Source: Takakia lepidozioides (lineage: Eukaryota > Streptophyta > Takakiopsida > Takakiales > Takakiaceae). From it: 64,000 nt of DNA. Shown here piece by piece: positions 31,026 through 41,610 of the stretch. The stretch is taken from NCBI GenBank assembly GCA_030704615.1, contig CM060731.1:47554001-47618000 (forward strand), given 5' to 3'. The position numbers and the translations under genes were made by a program. Every line of letters starts with the position of its first letter. Positions within the stretch are counted from its first letter, which is position 1. The notes under the pieces are model-generated. The model was not told the origin of the DNA. It made no database searches and saw nothing but the letters and a program-made list of their open reading frames with translations.

Positions 31026-31634
31026 CAATTTGTTTGCCCAACAGCGCCGCTGAGGCAAACCCTAGGCTTCTCTCAGTCTTGTGCAATTTCTTTGTGAGCA
31101 CCAACTCTGTGTGTACTGAATCCCCACACACTGCGGGAAATGATGGGTCAGTAGTCCTCTACTCAGACGCAAGCGCCTGTCATGGTGTGGCATGGTGAGT
31201 CTTTCTTTACTCTGGCCCTTCAGTGACTTTCCTTGTGAGATCGCTGATCTCACCTCCTTAGTGCGAAGCAGTGGAGTAGCAGGCGAATCTGAAATTGGTC
31301 ATCTGTAAGAAAGGTCTCTACGGATATGGTGTCCTGGCTGGAATAATGATTCCAGAAGCTATCCCAATATGTTACTTGCAACTCAATGTTGCCGAGGTCC
31401 TTCTGCTGTTGTAGAAATGTGGGAAAAGGTTGAAGAGTTCGGTATCCACAATGGGCATTCTGTAATCTGCTGTTTGTCCCATCTAGCAAGATTCATCTGC
31501 CATCAGTAGCAGTTTTTCTTGGTTTAACTTTCCCCAATGAAACATTTCTGGTCCCTTCTTTACTTGAAGACGATAAGGATTTACATCCGAGCACGTTTGA
31601 AAGGTCACACTTTCTTTCATGCACATGGCTTGTT
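31026..31634. other. No supportable gene
   Basis: No domain-bearing frame; separates the SINE from the end of the PPR remnant. Confidence 0.45.
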
Positions 31635-32323
31635 TCACCAGTAATCCCCACAAGTACATACCCAATCTTGGAAGTGGTGAAAGAGGTTTGAATCTCGTAC
31701 AACAACAGCTCACCCAACAATCTTTGAGATGAACTTGGTGGCAATGTGACACACATCCGAAGGTTCTTGATAACACGGAGAGGTGTCCCCCGGGGTGTAC
31801 TGATGAGCCCAAAAGCAATGGCCAGCTTCTCACTGTGGCCGAGAGAAAATTCCTTCTGCTCCTCCCCCACATCATGCAATAAAAATCGGGTGTCAGGCAC
31901 ATACCCAGCCTCCTTCATCTGTTCAGACAAAATCTTCAGTTCAGCATGGATTTCCTCAATTTGTGGATGCAACATGTCTTCCACAACAAATGTATGCACC
32001 TGGTTTTCCACCTCAATTTGACAGCAACCTGGCTCCTTTCTGACACCTTTGTTCTTCATCATTTTTCTCACCTTTGCTATATCCTCCCACCTGCACGTTC
32101 GATAGCAACACATATGTTGCAGCATGTTGTGGATCCCTAGTGAGAAGGCTTTTTGCCACCTCCACATTACCATGAATTCTGCATGCACTAAGCAAGTCCC
32201 CCAAGCTGCAAGAGCTGGTTCAATTGGCATTTTGTGAACAAAGTCCTCTGCCTCGTCCAATCGTCCTGCACGGCCAAGAAGGTCGAGCACGAAAGATTTG
32301 AATCCTGAGATGTTCTGGCGCAC
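31635..32323 (-). pseudogene. C-terminal remnant of a DYW-class PPR protein
   Basis: Reading the minus strand: a last PPR motif ([11 protein letters not shown]), the [12 protein letters not shown] block (in another frame), the E/E+ region (K-G-V-R-K-E-P-G-C), then the DYW deaminase: [17 protein letters not shown] (HxE zinc/catalytic motif), I-K-N-L-R-M-C, C-H-I-A-T-K-F and the terminal C-G-D-Y-W followed by TGA at 31635-31637. At least three frameshifts and one stop interrupt it, and the G-D of C-G-D-C-H is lost. Intact DYW proteins edit C to U in organelle RNA. Only the last ~230 residues remain; the upstream PPR array is missing. Confidence 0.85.
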
Positions 32324-32598
32324 TACTCCTGTGTGTACTAGCTCTTTTTTTGGCGAACAATACTGCTCTTGGCATTCAGGTTGTGCACGAAGGGTTGAGT
32401 TTGAAACAAGGAAAATCTGCTAATACCCATGGTGGCCACATGATACCAAAATGGACTAGTCAGGTTTCATCTGAAAAACCATCTGTACGCTTCACTTTTC
32501 ATGCACAGTGCTAGAGCTAAGATTAATCGGATCATAATGTGGTACGATACTCTGCCTTTCAAGAAAGACAGTTGATCAAACACACCCTTTTGTCTGAG

Positions 32599-32688
32599 AA
32601 TCTCAGTATTTCATATTTGTTTGACAAACAGAGTATCAGCTTAGAAGCTACTTCACTGCTCATCTATGCAAACATATTCACTTCTTGG
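32599..32688. repeat. 90-bp direct repeat, copy 2
   Basis: Same orientation as 29930-30019, about 93% identical by eye. Confidence 0.8.
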
Positions 32689-33182
32689 CCAATATGTACA
32701 GCATGGAACAAAGACATGTTTTTCCTTACTTCTGCACAAAATGAAGACAGTATTTTTCTTTACTTCAACAGTTGAAATGGCCTTGCAGACAGAGCTGGGG
32801 CAGTAGGATGGTCCCTCACCAACTACTCTAATACAACACACTCGCTTGGAGGCCTTTTGTACACACAGCTCCGCTCGAAGAGGCCTGCAGGAATGAAAAG
32901 GAAAAAGGTGACTACACTCGGGTCACCCTCCGAAGTTTGCCTTGATACAAACACCAATGCTGGTCAGAACAGTATCAGACACGAGCTACCAGAAGATCCC
33001 TTGCAAGAAAGGACTAGTACCCATGAAGGCAAACACCGTATGTAGCTCCTTGGAAATTAACCATTACATTCGAATGCAACCATTTGACAAGAACTATTCC
33101 TGAAACCTTCTACCATGCATCCCTTAACACTATTTTCTCTGAGCCCTCCACGGCAGTGATAGAGAGCAAAACAAAGAGCATA

Positions 33183-33306
33183 CCTGCTCCAAGCGTTTGG
33201 CCCTTGTGCAGCATTGTAGCCAAGGGGAAGCTTGCCCGATGAGTAATAGCAGATTTATTTCCTGGTTGAAATCCTAGAAATCTGCCATCCCTTGAAATCA
33301 CTACCT
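33183..33306 (-). CDS. Unrecognised exon-like segment
   Basis: An open segment V-V-I-S-R-D-G-R-F-L-G-F-Q-P-G-N is bounded by CCAG| at its 5' side and G|GTATGC at its 3' side. Upstream on the same strand, 33,800-33,700, another open segment (E-E-K-P-I-E-V-V-A-K to D-I-L-L-F-Q) ends at CAG|GTACAC and would join it in frame. No family recognised. It may be the 3' part of the split gene that includes the segments at 34-36 kb, or an independent fragment. Confidence 0.35.
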
Positions 33307-33699
33307 GGAGCACCACGACAAAAAAGGAAATATCAGGTGCCTATTATAACCCTGAAATGCTTTTCCTTAGAGTATCGTAATCTTAGTAAATATCTCAAAA
33401 TATTCAAAGCCTCGGTACAAATACAAATCCCCGATTCCTCTGATACAGAACAAGCATTACAGGATTGTGAAACAAAAATTCATGATGCTTCCTGAGTAGA
33501 GTGCAGTGCCATCCAGCCACTTGCCATTGCAGCAAGCAGCACAATGTTGCTGCCTATTATGAAGAGCTACCATGTGGCAGGGTGCCAATTTTGGTTAGTA
33601 GATATGCTAATATTATGAATTACTCCAAACGGCCCCTGGACATTCTATTCGTTGAGATCAAAACAACTATATTGGAAACATGACAGGTCACTGTGTACC

Positions 33700-34110
33700 T
33701 GAAAAAGGAGTATGTCTTGCTCTGAAGGAAAATCAGAAGTTTGTGGCAAGGCTGAACTTTCCTTTGCCACTACCTCAATGGGTTTCTCTTCTGCTACAGC
33801 AATAGACGAGTCTTCCCTGTGAGAATGGAACTTCGTTCCTTGTACTCAGGGTAGACGATATCACCTTCCTTGTAAGCTACAGAGGCTTGACTGTGTGTAT
33901 CAGAGACCAGGGAACCCTCCTTGATGTATCCTTCCCACTGCCCTGGTAGGTTTTATTTCTCCCATTGTGTCGAGTTGGTCCCCATCCAGGCACCCTGACC
34001 TGCCTGACTCTCAATATCATATGGCCAATCTAAGGCATCCTTCATCATAGCCACAACAAGTCCACACAATACTTCCATCTCTTTTTGTAGCACCTTTTGA
34101 CCACCATGCG
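33700..34110 (-). other. Unrecognised coding-like segment
   Basis: On the minus strand D-A-L-D-W-P-Y-D-I-E-S-Q-A-G-Q and, after a stop, V-A-Y-K-E-G-D-I-V-Y-P-E-Y read in one frame with protein-like composition. No family is recognised, and the stop suggests decay. Confidence 0.3.
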
Positions 34111-34542
34111 CCTATCACCAAATTCAAGCATTCAAAAGCATCTTCACAACCATGGAACATGTTGTTTCTCTGTAACAGACAAACACCTGGACACTATGAC
34201 TCATAATTGCCTAGCTTTTTGACCCACTCCAGAATATGCCTATGGAACTAGAAAGCTATATCAGCCATGTGCTATTCAGTGGCTTGGTCCATGCTAGCGC
34301 TTAGATGAACACTGGGTCTATACCAGGACTATGAACAGATGATGTGCTAACATCATGAACACCGAGCCAATGGAATCTGGAAGAGTTAATATCCTTCCGC
34401 AGACTCCAATATTAAGCTACAGCATTTCTGAATATAATGTACAATTCCTGTTGTCTCCACACCAGATGGATTTTTCCAGGGTCCCAAATTTCAAAAAAAC
34501 AAAGAGGCTCACTCATATGCAAAGATTGAGAGGAACACACAC

Positions 34543-35181
34543 CGTCGATATACAGGCCACAGGCACAGACCCCGACTTGGTCAAAACCAAAATTGTCATT
34601 TCCGCAGCAGCCACAACCCTTGCTCCATCTTTAGAGAGTTCTACTTGAGGTGCTGCTGACACCGCGAAGTCAAGGACCACATCATCATTGGGGTGCTTCT
34701 TGTAGAGCTGCGGTGTAATAAACATCCAGCTAGCAGTGTTCAGCAGGGACTGCTCGGGCAACTTATCCACCAACCACTCCAAGTATCCTGTAGCGAGCAA
34801 CATCCCCTGTACTCTTACTACCAGAACCAGCAAGACCAGACTTTCACTACAAAGGTTGTTGGAATAAAGGAGGCAGGGGGAGTGGGGTGCGCAGGAAGCA
34901 GATAGGTACTGGACTGGGACAGGAAATTACACACACAATGGCCCAAACCGATTGCAAACACAAGGAGAGATATTTACCTCATAATCGACCACAGCTGCTG
35001 AGTTAACATAATCACTGGTGGCAATGGTCACCATCTTCAGTGAGTCACTACAAGATAGCCCTGCTGGCAATCGTTGATCAGGCTGCAGATAGTCCACTGG
35101 ATTCACAAGAGAGACAAATTGGGCCTTTACTCCCACACTCAAGTATGTAGGGCACACCAGAGGATCTTCAACAATAGGTGC
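34543..35181 (-). pseudogene. Two exons of an LBP/BPI-family lipid-binding protein
   Basis: Exon A (35181-34978) runs from an AG acceptor to a GTAAAT donor, and exon B (34786-34543) from CAG| to |GTGTGT. They join in frame across the boundary. Exon B reads L-E-W-L-V-D-K-L-P, S-L-L-N-T-A-S-W, I-T-P-Q-L-Y-K-K-H-P-N-D-D and V-P-V-A-C-I-S, the C-terminal-domain core of plant LBP/BPI-related proteins, which bind bacterial lipopolysaccharide or other lipids. The N-terminal barrel and the last ~100 residues are not found nearby, so this is a partial copy. Confidence 0.65.
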
Positions 35182-35477
35182 CTATGAGATAAGAAACGAC
35201 ATAAGAGGACTGTTGGAACCATGGGATCTCCAACATCTCCTTTGTCAAACTGCTACCATATTGCAATCATATATAGAAGTTCCAATTCTGAATTGCATCT
35301 GCTTCTCTCTATAGTCCAACTGTTTCCAGCATAGGTGCCTATGAGATATGAAACGACATAAGAGGACTGTTGGAGCCATGCGATCTCCAACATCTCCTTT
35401 GTCAAACTTCTACCATATTGCAATCATATATAGAAGTTCCAATTCTGAATTACATCTGCTTCTCTCTATAGTCCAAC
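35174..35477. repeat. 147-bp tandem duplication
   Basis: 35174-35320 and 35331-35477 are near-identical (about six differences) with a 10-bp spacer, period 157. The unit contains the splice acceptor of the LBP/BPI exon A and the intron before it. Confidence 0.88.
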
Positions 35478-35489
35478 AGGCATTCACAT

Positions 35490-35904
35490 TTTTGTCTCCA
35501 TTGTCCCACCATTGACTGGGGTCGGAAAAGTGTTCATTCCAAAGCTTCTCCTCATCTATGTTATCTGTTTTTGGATACTTTCCTGCTGCCACATCGGCAA
35601 TAACTTGTCAAAGTCACTCCAAACCACCACAGATCCACCCAACGAGCTAACTTACAGAATTCAATATGCATCTCAGGGCCGAGTATGATGAGAGGGCAAA
35701 ACAGGCAGAGAAATAGGTTGAAGAAGGAGGTGCCCTAACCACATTGTCCTGACCTTGTGTCATGACCCATGGAGGATTTGACCGACCATCAACCCAAAAG
35801 GACCTCTTGTGTGTGCTGCTTGTAGTCAGGTAATGTCGGATTGGTCTGTGAGAACTACCACGGTGCAGCTGAGCAGGCAGAGATTGAAACACGGCCTGCT
35901 AAGA
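35490..35904 (-). pseudogene. OSB-like (organellar ssDNA-binding) gene fragment
   Basis: A segment near 35,600-35,490 reads E-E-K-L-W-N-E-H-F-S-D-P-S-Q-W-W-D-N-G-D-K-N and ends at a possible GTGAAT donor. This closely follows the first half of the 'PDF' motif (LW..F..NP..WWDNR..K) of plant OSB proteins, which bind single-stranded DNA in mitochondria and plastids. Upstream, an exon 35904-35656 (AG acceptor to GTAAGT donor) begins Q-S-L-P-A-Q-L-H-R-G with an Arg/Ser-rich presequence-like stretch. The second half (PDFKHK) and the OB-fold are missing. Confidence 0.45.
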
Positions 35905-35981
35905 CCAAGCTGACTTTCCCAACGCGCTGCAAGACGGTTATTTTCGGGCAGTCCGGGCAGGTCCCAAGCAATTTACGACAA

Positions 35982-36031
35982 TGACGTGGCGACAAAACGT
36001 GGCACCGATGACGTGGCTAATATGACGTGGC
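35982..36031 (+). promoter_or_regulatory. Three TGACGTGGC motifs in 50 bp
   Basis: TGACGTGGC occurs at 35982-35990, 36009-36017 and 36023-36031, with a further ACGTGGC at about 35997-36003. This C/G-hybrid ACGT box is bound by plant bZIP factors, including the TGACGTG-type site of the unfolded-protein response. It lies between the minus-strand OSB-like fragment and the plus-strand hydrolase, about 0.95 kb upstream of the latter's ATG. Motifs are seen; control of either gene is inferred. Confidence 0.6.
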
Positions 36032-36039
36032 ACTATGGC

Positions 36040-36980
36040 ACCCTATTCCTGCTCTACGCTAAACTAGCTTCCGACCTTCGGTCGTCGCTAGAATAATAAT
36101 AGAAAAGGTGGTAGCTAGCAGTGTCACTGCTGTCAAACGCGGAGTCTTAAATGTCTTTGGGATTGTCTTTTGGCTTTTCCTTCGTTGCGCACATGGCCAT
36201 GGAGTAATGAGGCGCTAGTCTAGTGTCTGTGTGCGAATTCAGGCCCTGACAAATTGCATTGTTTGAGGGCATACATTTACAAAGAACCCCATCATACGTA
36301 AATCTCAACTTAACAAAAAAAGGGTGCTCCTCAGTGCTCACCGTCTCTCTCTCGTCGTCGTCATCATAACTTTTAGCAGACTACTGCATTGACCCTGTCC
36401 GTGGGTGGGTCAGTTCTGGAATCTGGATTGGTGGTATGCTGTGCCTTTTTCGGACAAGGTTTGAGTCCAGAGTGTAACCCTTTCTCCGCTTGGTTGTTTT
36501 GCAGAGTGATGATCATTCTGCAGGCTTTTTGTCAGTGGGTTCAGGAAGGTTTTGGGGGAGCAAATATGTCTTGGCACACTTGACATGAGCTTTCCTTCCG
36601 TCGTTTTAGTGGGTTGGCAGGCTGTCATTGTACCGTGTTTGTCCAGGTACTGTAGGCATTGGGATGTTTAACAGATGCAAGCGCTCTTGAATCTGTCTGA
36701 TGAGGTTTTGAGATTGTGGGAGGCGGGTAGCTAGTTACGCTGGACCTCACCTTGCTTTTTCCCGTTTAATTATTTCCCTGTGTGTGCGCTGGGCATGTTG
36801 GCCTGGCACCTTTTCCTTTGGTTTCTTTTGCGTCCTTCGCAGGGGAGAAACGGCAGGCGGACTGTTGCAGCACTGCATCAATGCGTTCGCTTACCATCCT
36901 TAAACTAATAATGTGGAAGAGATAGAAGGAGCAGCGCAGTGGAATACAGAGGCCGAGTAGTACCCGCACAAGTATCGGAC
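36040..36980. other. 5' flank of the hydrolase gene
   Basis: No domain-bearing ORF. A CT/CGT-rich stretch at 36,343-36,364 resembles a plant core-promoter pyrimidine patch. The transcription start cannot be placed. Confidence 0.4.
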
Positions 36981-38603
36981 ATGGAGTTCACGACAGTCGA
37001 GGCGAATGGGATTTCATTGTCTGTAAGAATCTTCAGACCTAACGTGAGCATTGCTCCGAAGAGATTGACGCTGGTGTTAGTGCATCAGTACTCAGTGCTG
37101 GGGGGAAGTCAGGGGCTGCTGAAGGGCATGGCAAACCAGCTTGCTGCCAAGGGGTACGTCACCATCACGTTTGACATGCGTGGAGCAGGGCGGTCTACAG
37201 GGAGGCCGTCTCTAACAGGATTGGCTGAAGTGCAGGATGTGATTGCTGTGTGTCAGTGGGCGGCTGAACAGATTCCTACATCCTCCATTCTTCTTGTCGG
37301 TTCATCTGCGGGTTAGCTCTTCCCAACCCCTTTTGTCTCTCTCTCTCTCCCCCTCCCTCTGTGTGTCCAAAACACAGGCTACGGAAGACAAAGTCTTATG
37401 AGTACATTCTGTGTCAAAAACAGTCCAGGAGAAGGGTGCGGGGAATATGGAGGCTACTTTTGTTAAGGACGTCTTTTCGCTCGAACCCTTCTTTGGTCTC
37501 AATTCTGGTGCAAATACTTGTATCAAAATCTTTCTAGAGTCAATCTGGAAGGCCTTATCAGCCTTCATATAGTGGAGCGAGCCTTGCTAAACTCTAATGA
37601 TCCCGTTCTGCTCTCCTTCCATCCGCCTCCCTCCCCTCCCTCCATACCTGGCTAGGGGATCTCTGACTACGTTCTTTCTCTCTCTCTCTATTTGAAAAGG
37701 GAGTCCTAGTCCTATCCCACCTCTTTGCTACCCAGATGGCTATCCTTTTCTTGCCTAGCGTGGCGCCTCAAACATGTCTCACCTGTGCCCTTATACAGAC
37801 TTCACAATGCTGGTGTCGATGTTATGCACTCTCTATGTGTGTTGACACCTGCCCTCTCAGATTTTGGTCAGCTGTGATGAGCACTAGTTATGGCCATAGC
37901 ATGCTAAGTTCCGTACCGCAGGGTTACTAACCGGTGTCTCTGAAGGGTATGCCATGACAACCTTAGCAGGGAAGGGTCAATAAATAGGTTTGAGCCTGGA
38001 ATGAATTAATTTAGTTAAGTGATTCACCCAGTAGATGCTGTCAATGTCTCTCTTCTCTCCTGCCATGCCGTTCTTCCTGTCTGTTTTGTGTGTCTTTCCT
38101 CTCTTTGTCCGTTAATTTTATCTGCTTCTTGCCCTTTTCTCAAATGTCTCTGGTTCATGCACATATTGACTTCCATGTAAACTTCTATATAGCTTCTTTT
38201 GTCAGATGGGCAGATGTTCTCTCCCTGAGAATATCGAAGTAACACTGAGTGCTGTCTGTTTCCAGGGGCACCAATTTCAGGGGCTGCGATTGATGAAGTG
38301 AAGGAAGTGGTAGGTTATGTGGGCCTTGGCTACCCCTTCGGTATGTTAGCATCCATCCTCTTCGGCAGACACAACAAAGCGTGTCTACTGTCTGAAAAAC
38401 CCAAATTATTTGTGATGGGAACCAGTGATGGGTTCACAAGTGTGAAGCAATTAGAGAACAAGCTAAAGACAGCAGCAGGGCGTGTTGAGACAAGGTTGGT
38501 CCCAGGCGCTGGCCATTTCCAAATGGAAGGTCCGCAGTATGATGGACAAATGGTGGATTTTGTCACAGAGTTTGCAGAGAGCTTACTTGCGGCCGGGAAT
38601 TGA
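36981..38603 (+). CDS. Alpha/beta-hydrolase, two exons, 222 residues
   Basis: Exon 1 is 36981-37311 and exon 2 is 38266-38603; the 954-bp GT-AG intron splits the Gly codon that ends the nucleophile elbow. The ATG at 36981 (M-E-F-T-T-V-E) is the first Met in the open frame. The protein has L-V-H-Q-Y-S-V-L-G-G, F-D-M-R-G-A-G-R-S, the elbow G-S-S-A-G (Ser), F-V-M-G-T-S-D-G (Asp) and G-A-G-H-F (His), a complete catalytic triad. No signal peptide or transmembrane segment is visible, so probably cytosolic. The second half (G-Y-P-F-G-M, S-V-K-Q-L-E-N-K-L-K) matches a conserved plant hydrolase of unknown substrate. The intact frame across the splice supports a live gene. Substrate cannot be stated. 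Confidence 0.9.
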
Positions 38604-41600
38604 TTGAAAACCAATGATGCAGTAACTTATCGTCATAAAAGAACCCAGTAAGTGAAGAGATTGTCTTTCATTAGACACAGGCTTGCCTGTGCTTGAGGGT
38701 CCCGGAACCCATGGTCACCGTCGCGGAGCCCATCCTGGTCACATGAGGGGCACATTTATGAAGTGGAGTGGGGGCAGAAGTGGTGTGCGATGACGCACAC
38801 AATTTTAGAGGCTCGTAAACCAAACCCGATGAAAAAACTCTTAGTTGAGTGTATGCATTATGAAAGTAAATATATCTGATGGGGAGCTGTGATAAGAAGT
38901 ATGAATACAATACAGCTGGAGCCATTCCATGAAAAATCCGCCTGTTCATCTTGCGCATTCATTATATTGGGAATCATGTACAGAGGAGAAAAACTTATTG
39001 GGGCACCCAGTATAGCCATCATGGCAATAAATGTCTAATTGACAAATTTGCCCAGAAGGTTGTGTACTCTTTTAGCCTCAACCCCTAGCCTATCAAACTT
39101 TGGAAGCACCTCTGGATGCGCTTTACTCAAACTACTTTTTGACAGAACAAGATGAAAAACTTGATAGACCTAGCTGGAGTATCCTGAGGGCTTCATTTGG
39201 AAAAAAGAAAAAAATGGTCTTTTAGGAGAACTTGTGGTCAGAGTGGGAATGGTGGAAGTTCTTGAAATAGCACAATAATACAATAGGGCGACATAGTAAC
39301 TTGAGACTTCTTCTGGCACCAAAAATAGAAACTTTGTTTATTGTAAGAGTTGAACTAGGGAGGTGGTTCTACTAGTAATTGAGACATGAATTGGGTAAGG
39401 CATGTACAGGAGAGATCATAATTGGCACTACTGTGTGGTCTCCTGAGGGAGAACCCAGAAAAAACCGGATCACTCCAAAGGCGTCCCAATTAGATGTGGT
39501 TGTACATAGATCTTGAGATTTGTGGATTATTTCATGTCTGTATATTCCATGGACACATTGAGAGAGTGAACTGCTCCAGTTTTCCTATCCCGTAACAGAA
39601 GGGCTCTGAGCTTTCAGGGAAGCTTTCAGGGGTCTTTGCTTCCGCGCTACTGAAACCCTGCAAGTCTGCCTCCAAGACCAATTTCGTCTCTCCCATAATC
39701 TACCACTGGCCTGTGATGATTGGGAGGTATGAATCCACTTTTTGGGTTAGGAAGGTGGGAGTCTCTGAACCACATCCACTGCAATTCAAGACCTAACAGG
39801 CATTTCCAACAGGAAGGCAGTGAATGTGAACTTCGCCCTCACATCAGTTTGCAATTCCTCGTAGACACAAGGAGCAGCACTAGGGCTTGGATGACTGACT
39901 GTGTGGGTTTAGCAAATTGCAGGGTCCTGCAATAGGGTTCTCACTAATGACTTGAAGGATTAAGTTTTTGCAGCATAATAATCTATTATGACGATGTTCA
40001 ACCCCAGCAAGCTTCGGAATAGAGGGAATCATAAAACTCCGCTGGTTCCATTCGTGGACAACAAATTCCCTTTGATCCAAAGCACTGATAGAACAATTTA
40101 CAAATGCTTCATCTGCATTAAACTCTTACATGCTAATATGAGAACAAAGATACTAACAATGTGCAAATCATTGGATGGCAGTGTTGCCCTTCTCCATCTC
40201 TGTATGCGAACTCACTGCTGGAAAACCGTCCTGTTCTTGTAGCCTCCATCTGCATGTCCTTTCCATCAGTCCTCTGCTACTGATGAACGTCCCTTCACAC
40301 GGACTGAAGAGAGGCCCATAGACTTCCACCCTCAACCATTGGAATTAGCAAAACCAAGCACAGCTTGTCGGCCACCAAAGGGTCACAGATGAATCCCCCC
40401 GTCCAAGGACTTCATACTTGAGTATGATATAGGTGCACTGAAGCCCTTACATAACTTTCAAAGAAATTCAATGTATCTGTAGCTACCTTTCAGGCCCCAC
40501 ATTGATCAATCATCCTGTAAGATAAAGTGCTCAATATGTCACATGTGGTGTGTAAAGAAGCAACCTTGAAAATGGAGGATGAGACATCTCTGTATACAAC
40601 TGAGCATCATTCATAAAATCACCACAAGCTTCACTGCGTTCTGCAGTTCCTCAGAAAATAAGGTTAGACCTAATCCTCCATTCTCAACTGCCAAGTCATG
40701 TCAGATACAGTGAACCATTTTTCTGATACCTCCAGACCAGGCTCCAAGCTTATCGCAACTAAAGCTCCAAAATACTAAGTCTAATGAGCACACCCAGAGA
40801 TAAGAGTAGCATACTTGAGTTCCCTCGTGCCATCCTCTCTTCTGTCTACAATGTACAGCGACGTTGTAAAGGCTTTAACAATTGGGTTGCTTTTACTAAA
40901 AGCACAATGCACCTTACTTCTGGAAGTAATAAGCTGGGCTGTCCATATTCTTCAAAAACCACTCCTTACTCTACCAAGAGAAATGTGGTTGTGTGGAGAG
41001 CCCCTAAAAACATGGTAGACATCCTTAAAAGAAAAAATTCAAGTAAACATCTGACAGGAGGAGGAAAGAAGCATTCTCGTAAGCCAACCCCACTTCACAA
41101 AGGTGATGCACATAATACCATGGATCCAAGAGATGGACACCGTGCACCCAAATCAATGCGAAATGACACAATTTCCCAAAAACAACCAGCTGTCTTTGAC
41201 CAAACTTTCTCGTCACACCAGCATGTCAAGTCGCCCAACAATCTCCACACCTGTACAGAGTTCTCTAACAGAGAACTAACAAAGGGGAAACTCCAAAAGA
41301 CAGCCTATGTCAAGGGTGCGGCTGAGAGTCTCCAATGTGCATCTTCACTATGTCCCTGATTCCTCCAATAGCGATCTCCTGTAGCACATCTTTCTGTATC
41401 TTCCTCATCCCCTCTACATGCCTCAAGGAAAAGGAGAGACTCTGCAACCCTCTCCTTTTGCTCTTCCTCCTGACAAGAACATAGACATCTTTCTGCATCC
41501 ACCCCCTGTCCTGAAAAGTACCATCCAAATCTATTCCCACAAGGCTGCACTAGGCGTATTCCAAGAAGTAATCTATCTATCTGGCTCCCACTTTCCCACT

Positions 41601-41610
41601 GACAGTCCGG
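38604..41610. other. Intergenic, no supportable gene
   Basis: A 191-codon plus frame (40784-41359) has no domain and lies just beyond the 3' end of VARICOSE, antisense to its probable 3' UTR. Everything else is short frames. The span between the convergent hydrolase and VARICOSE genes must hold both 3' UTRs. Confidence 0.55.

Noticed and set aside
40784-41359. 191-codon plus-strand ORF with an ATG
   Set aside because: No domain, odd composition (Ser, Lys, His), and it lies antisense next to the end of the VARICOSE gene. Most likely a chance open frame.
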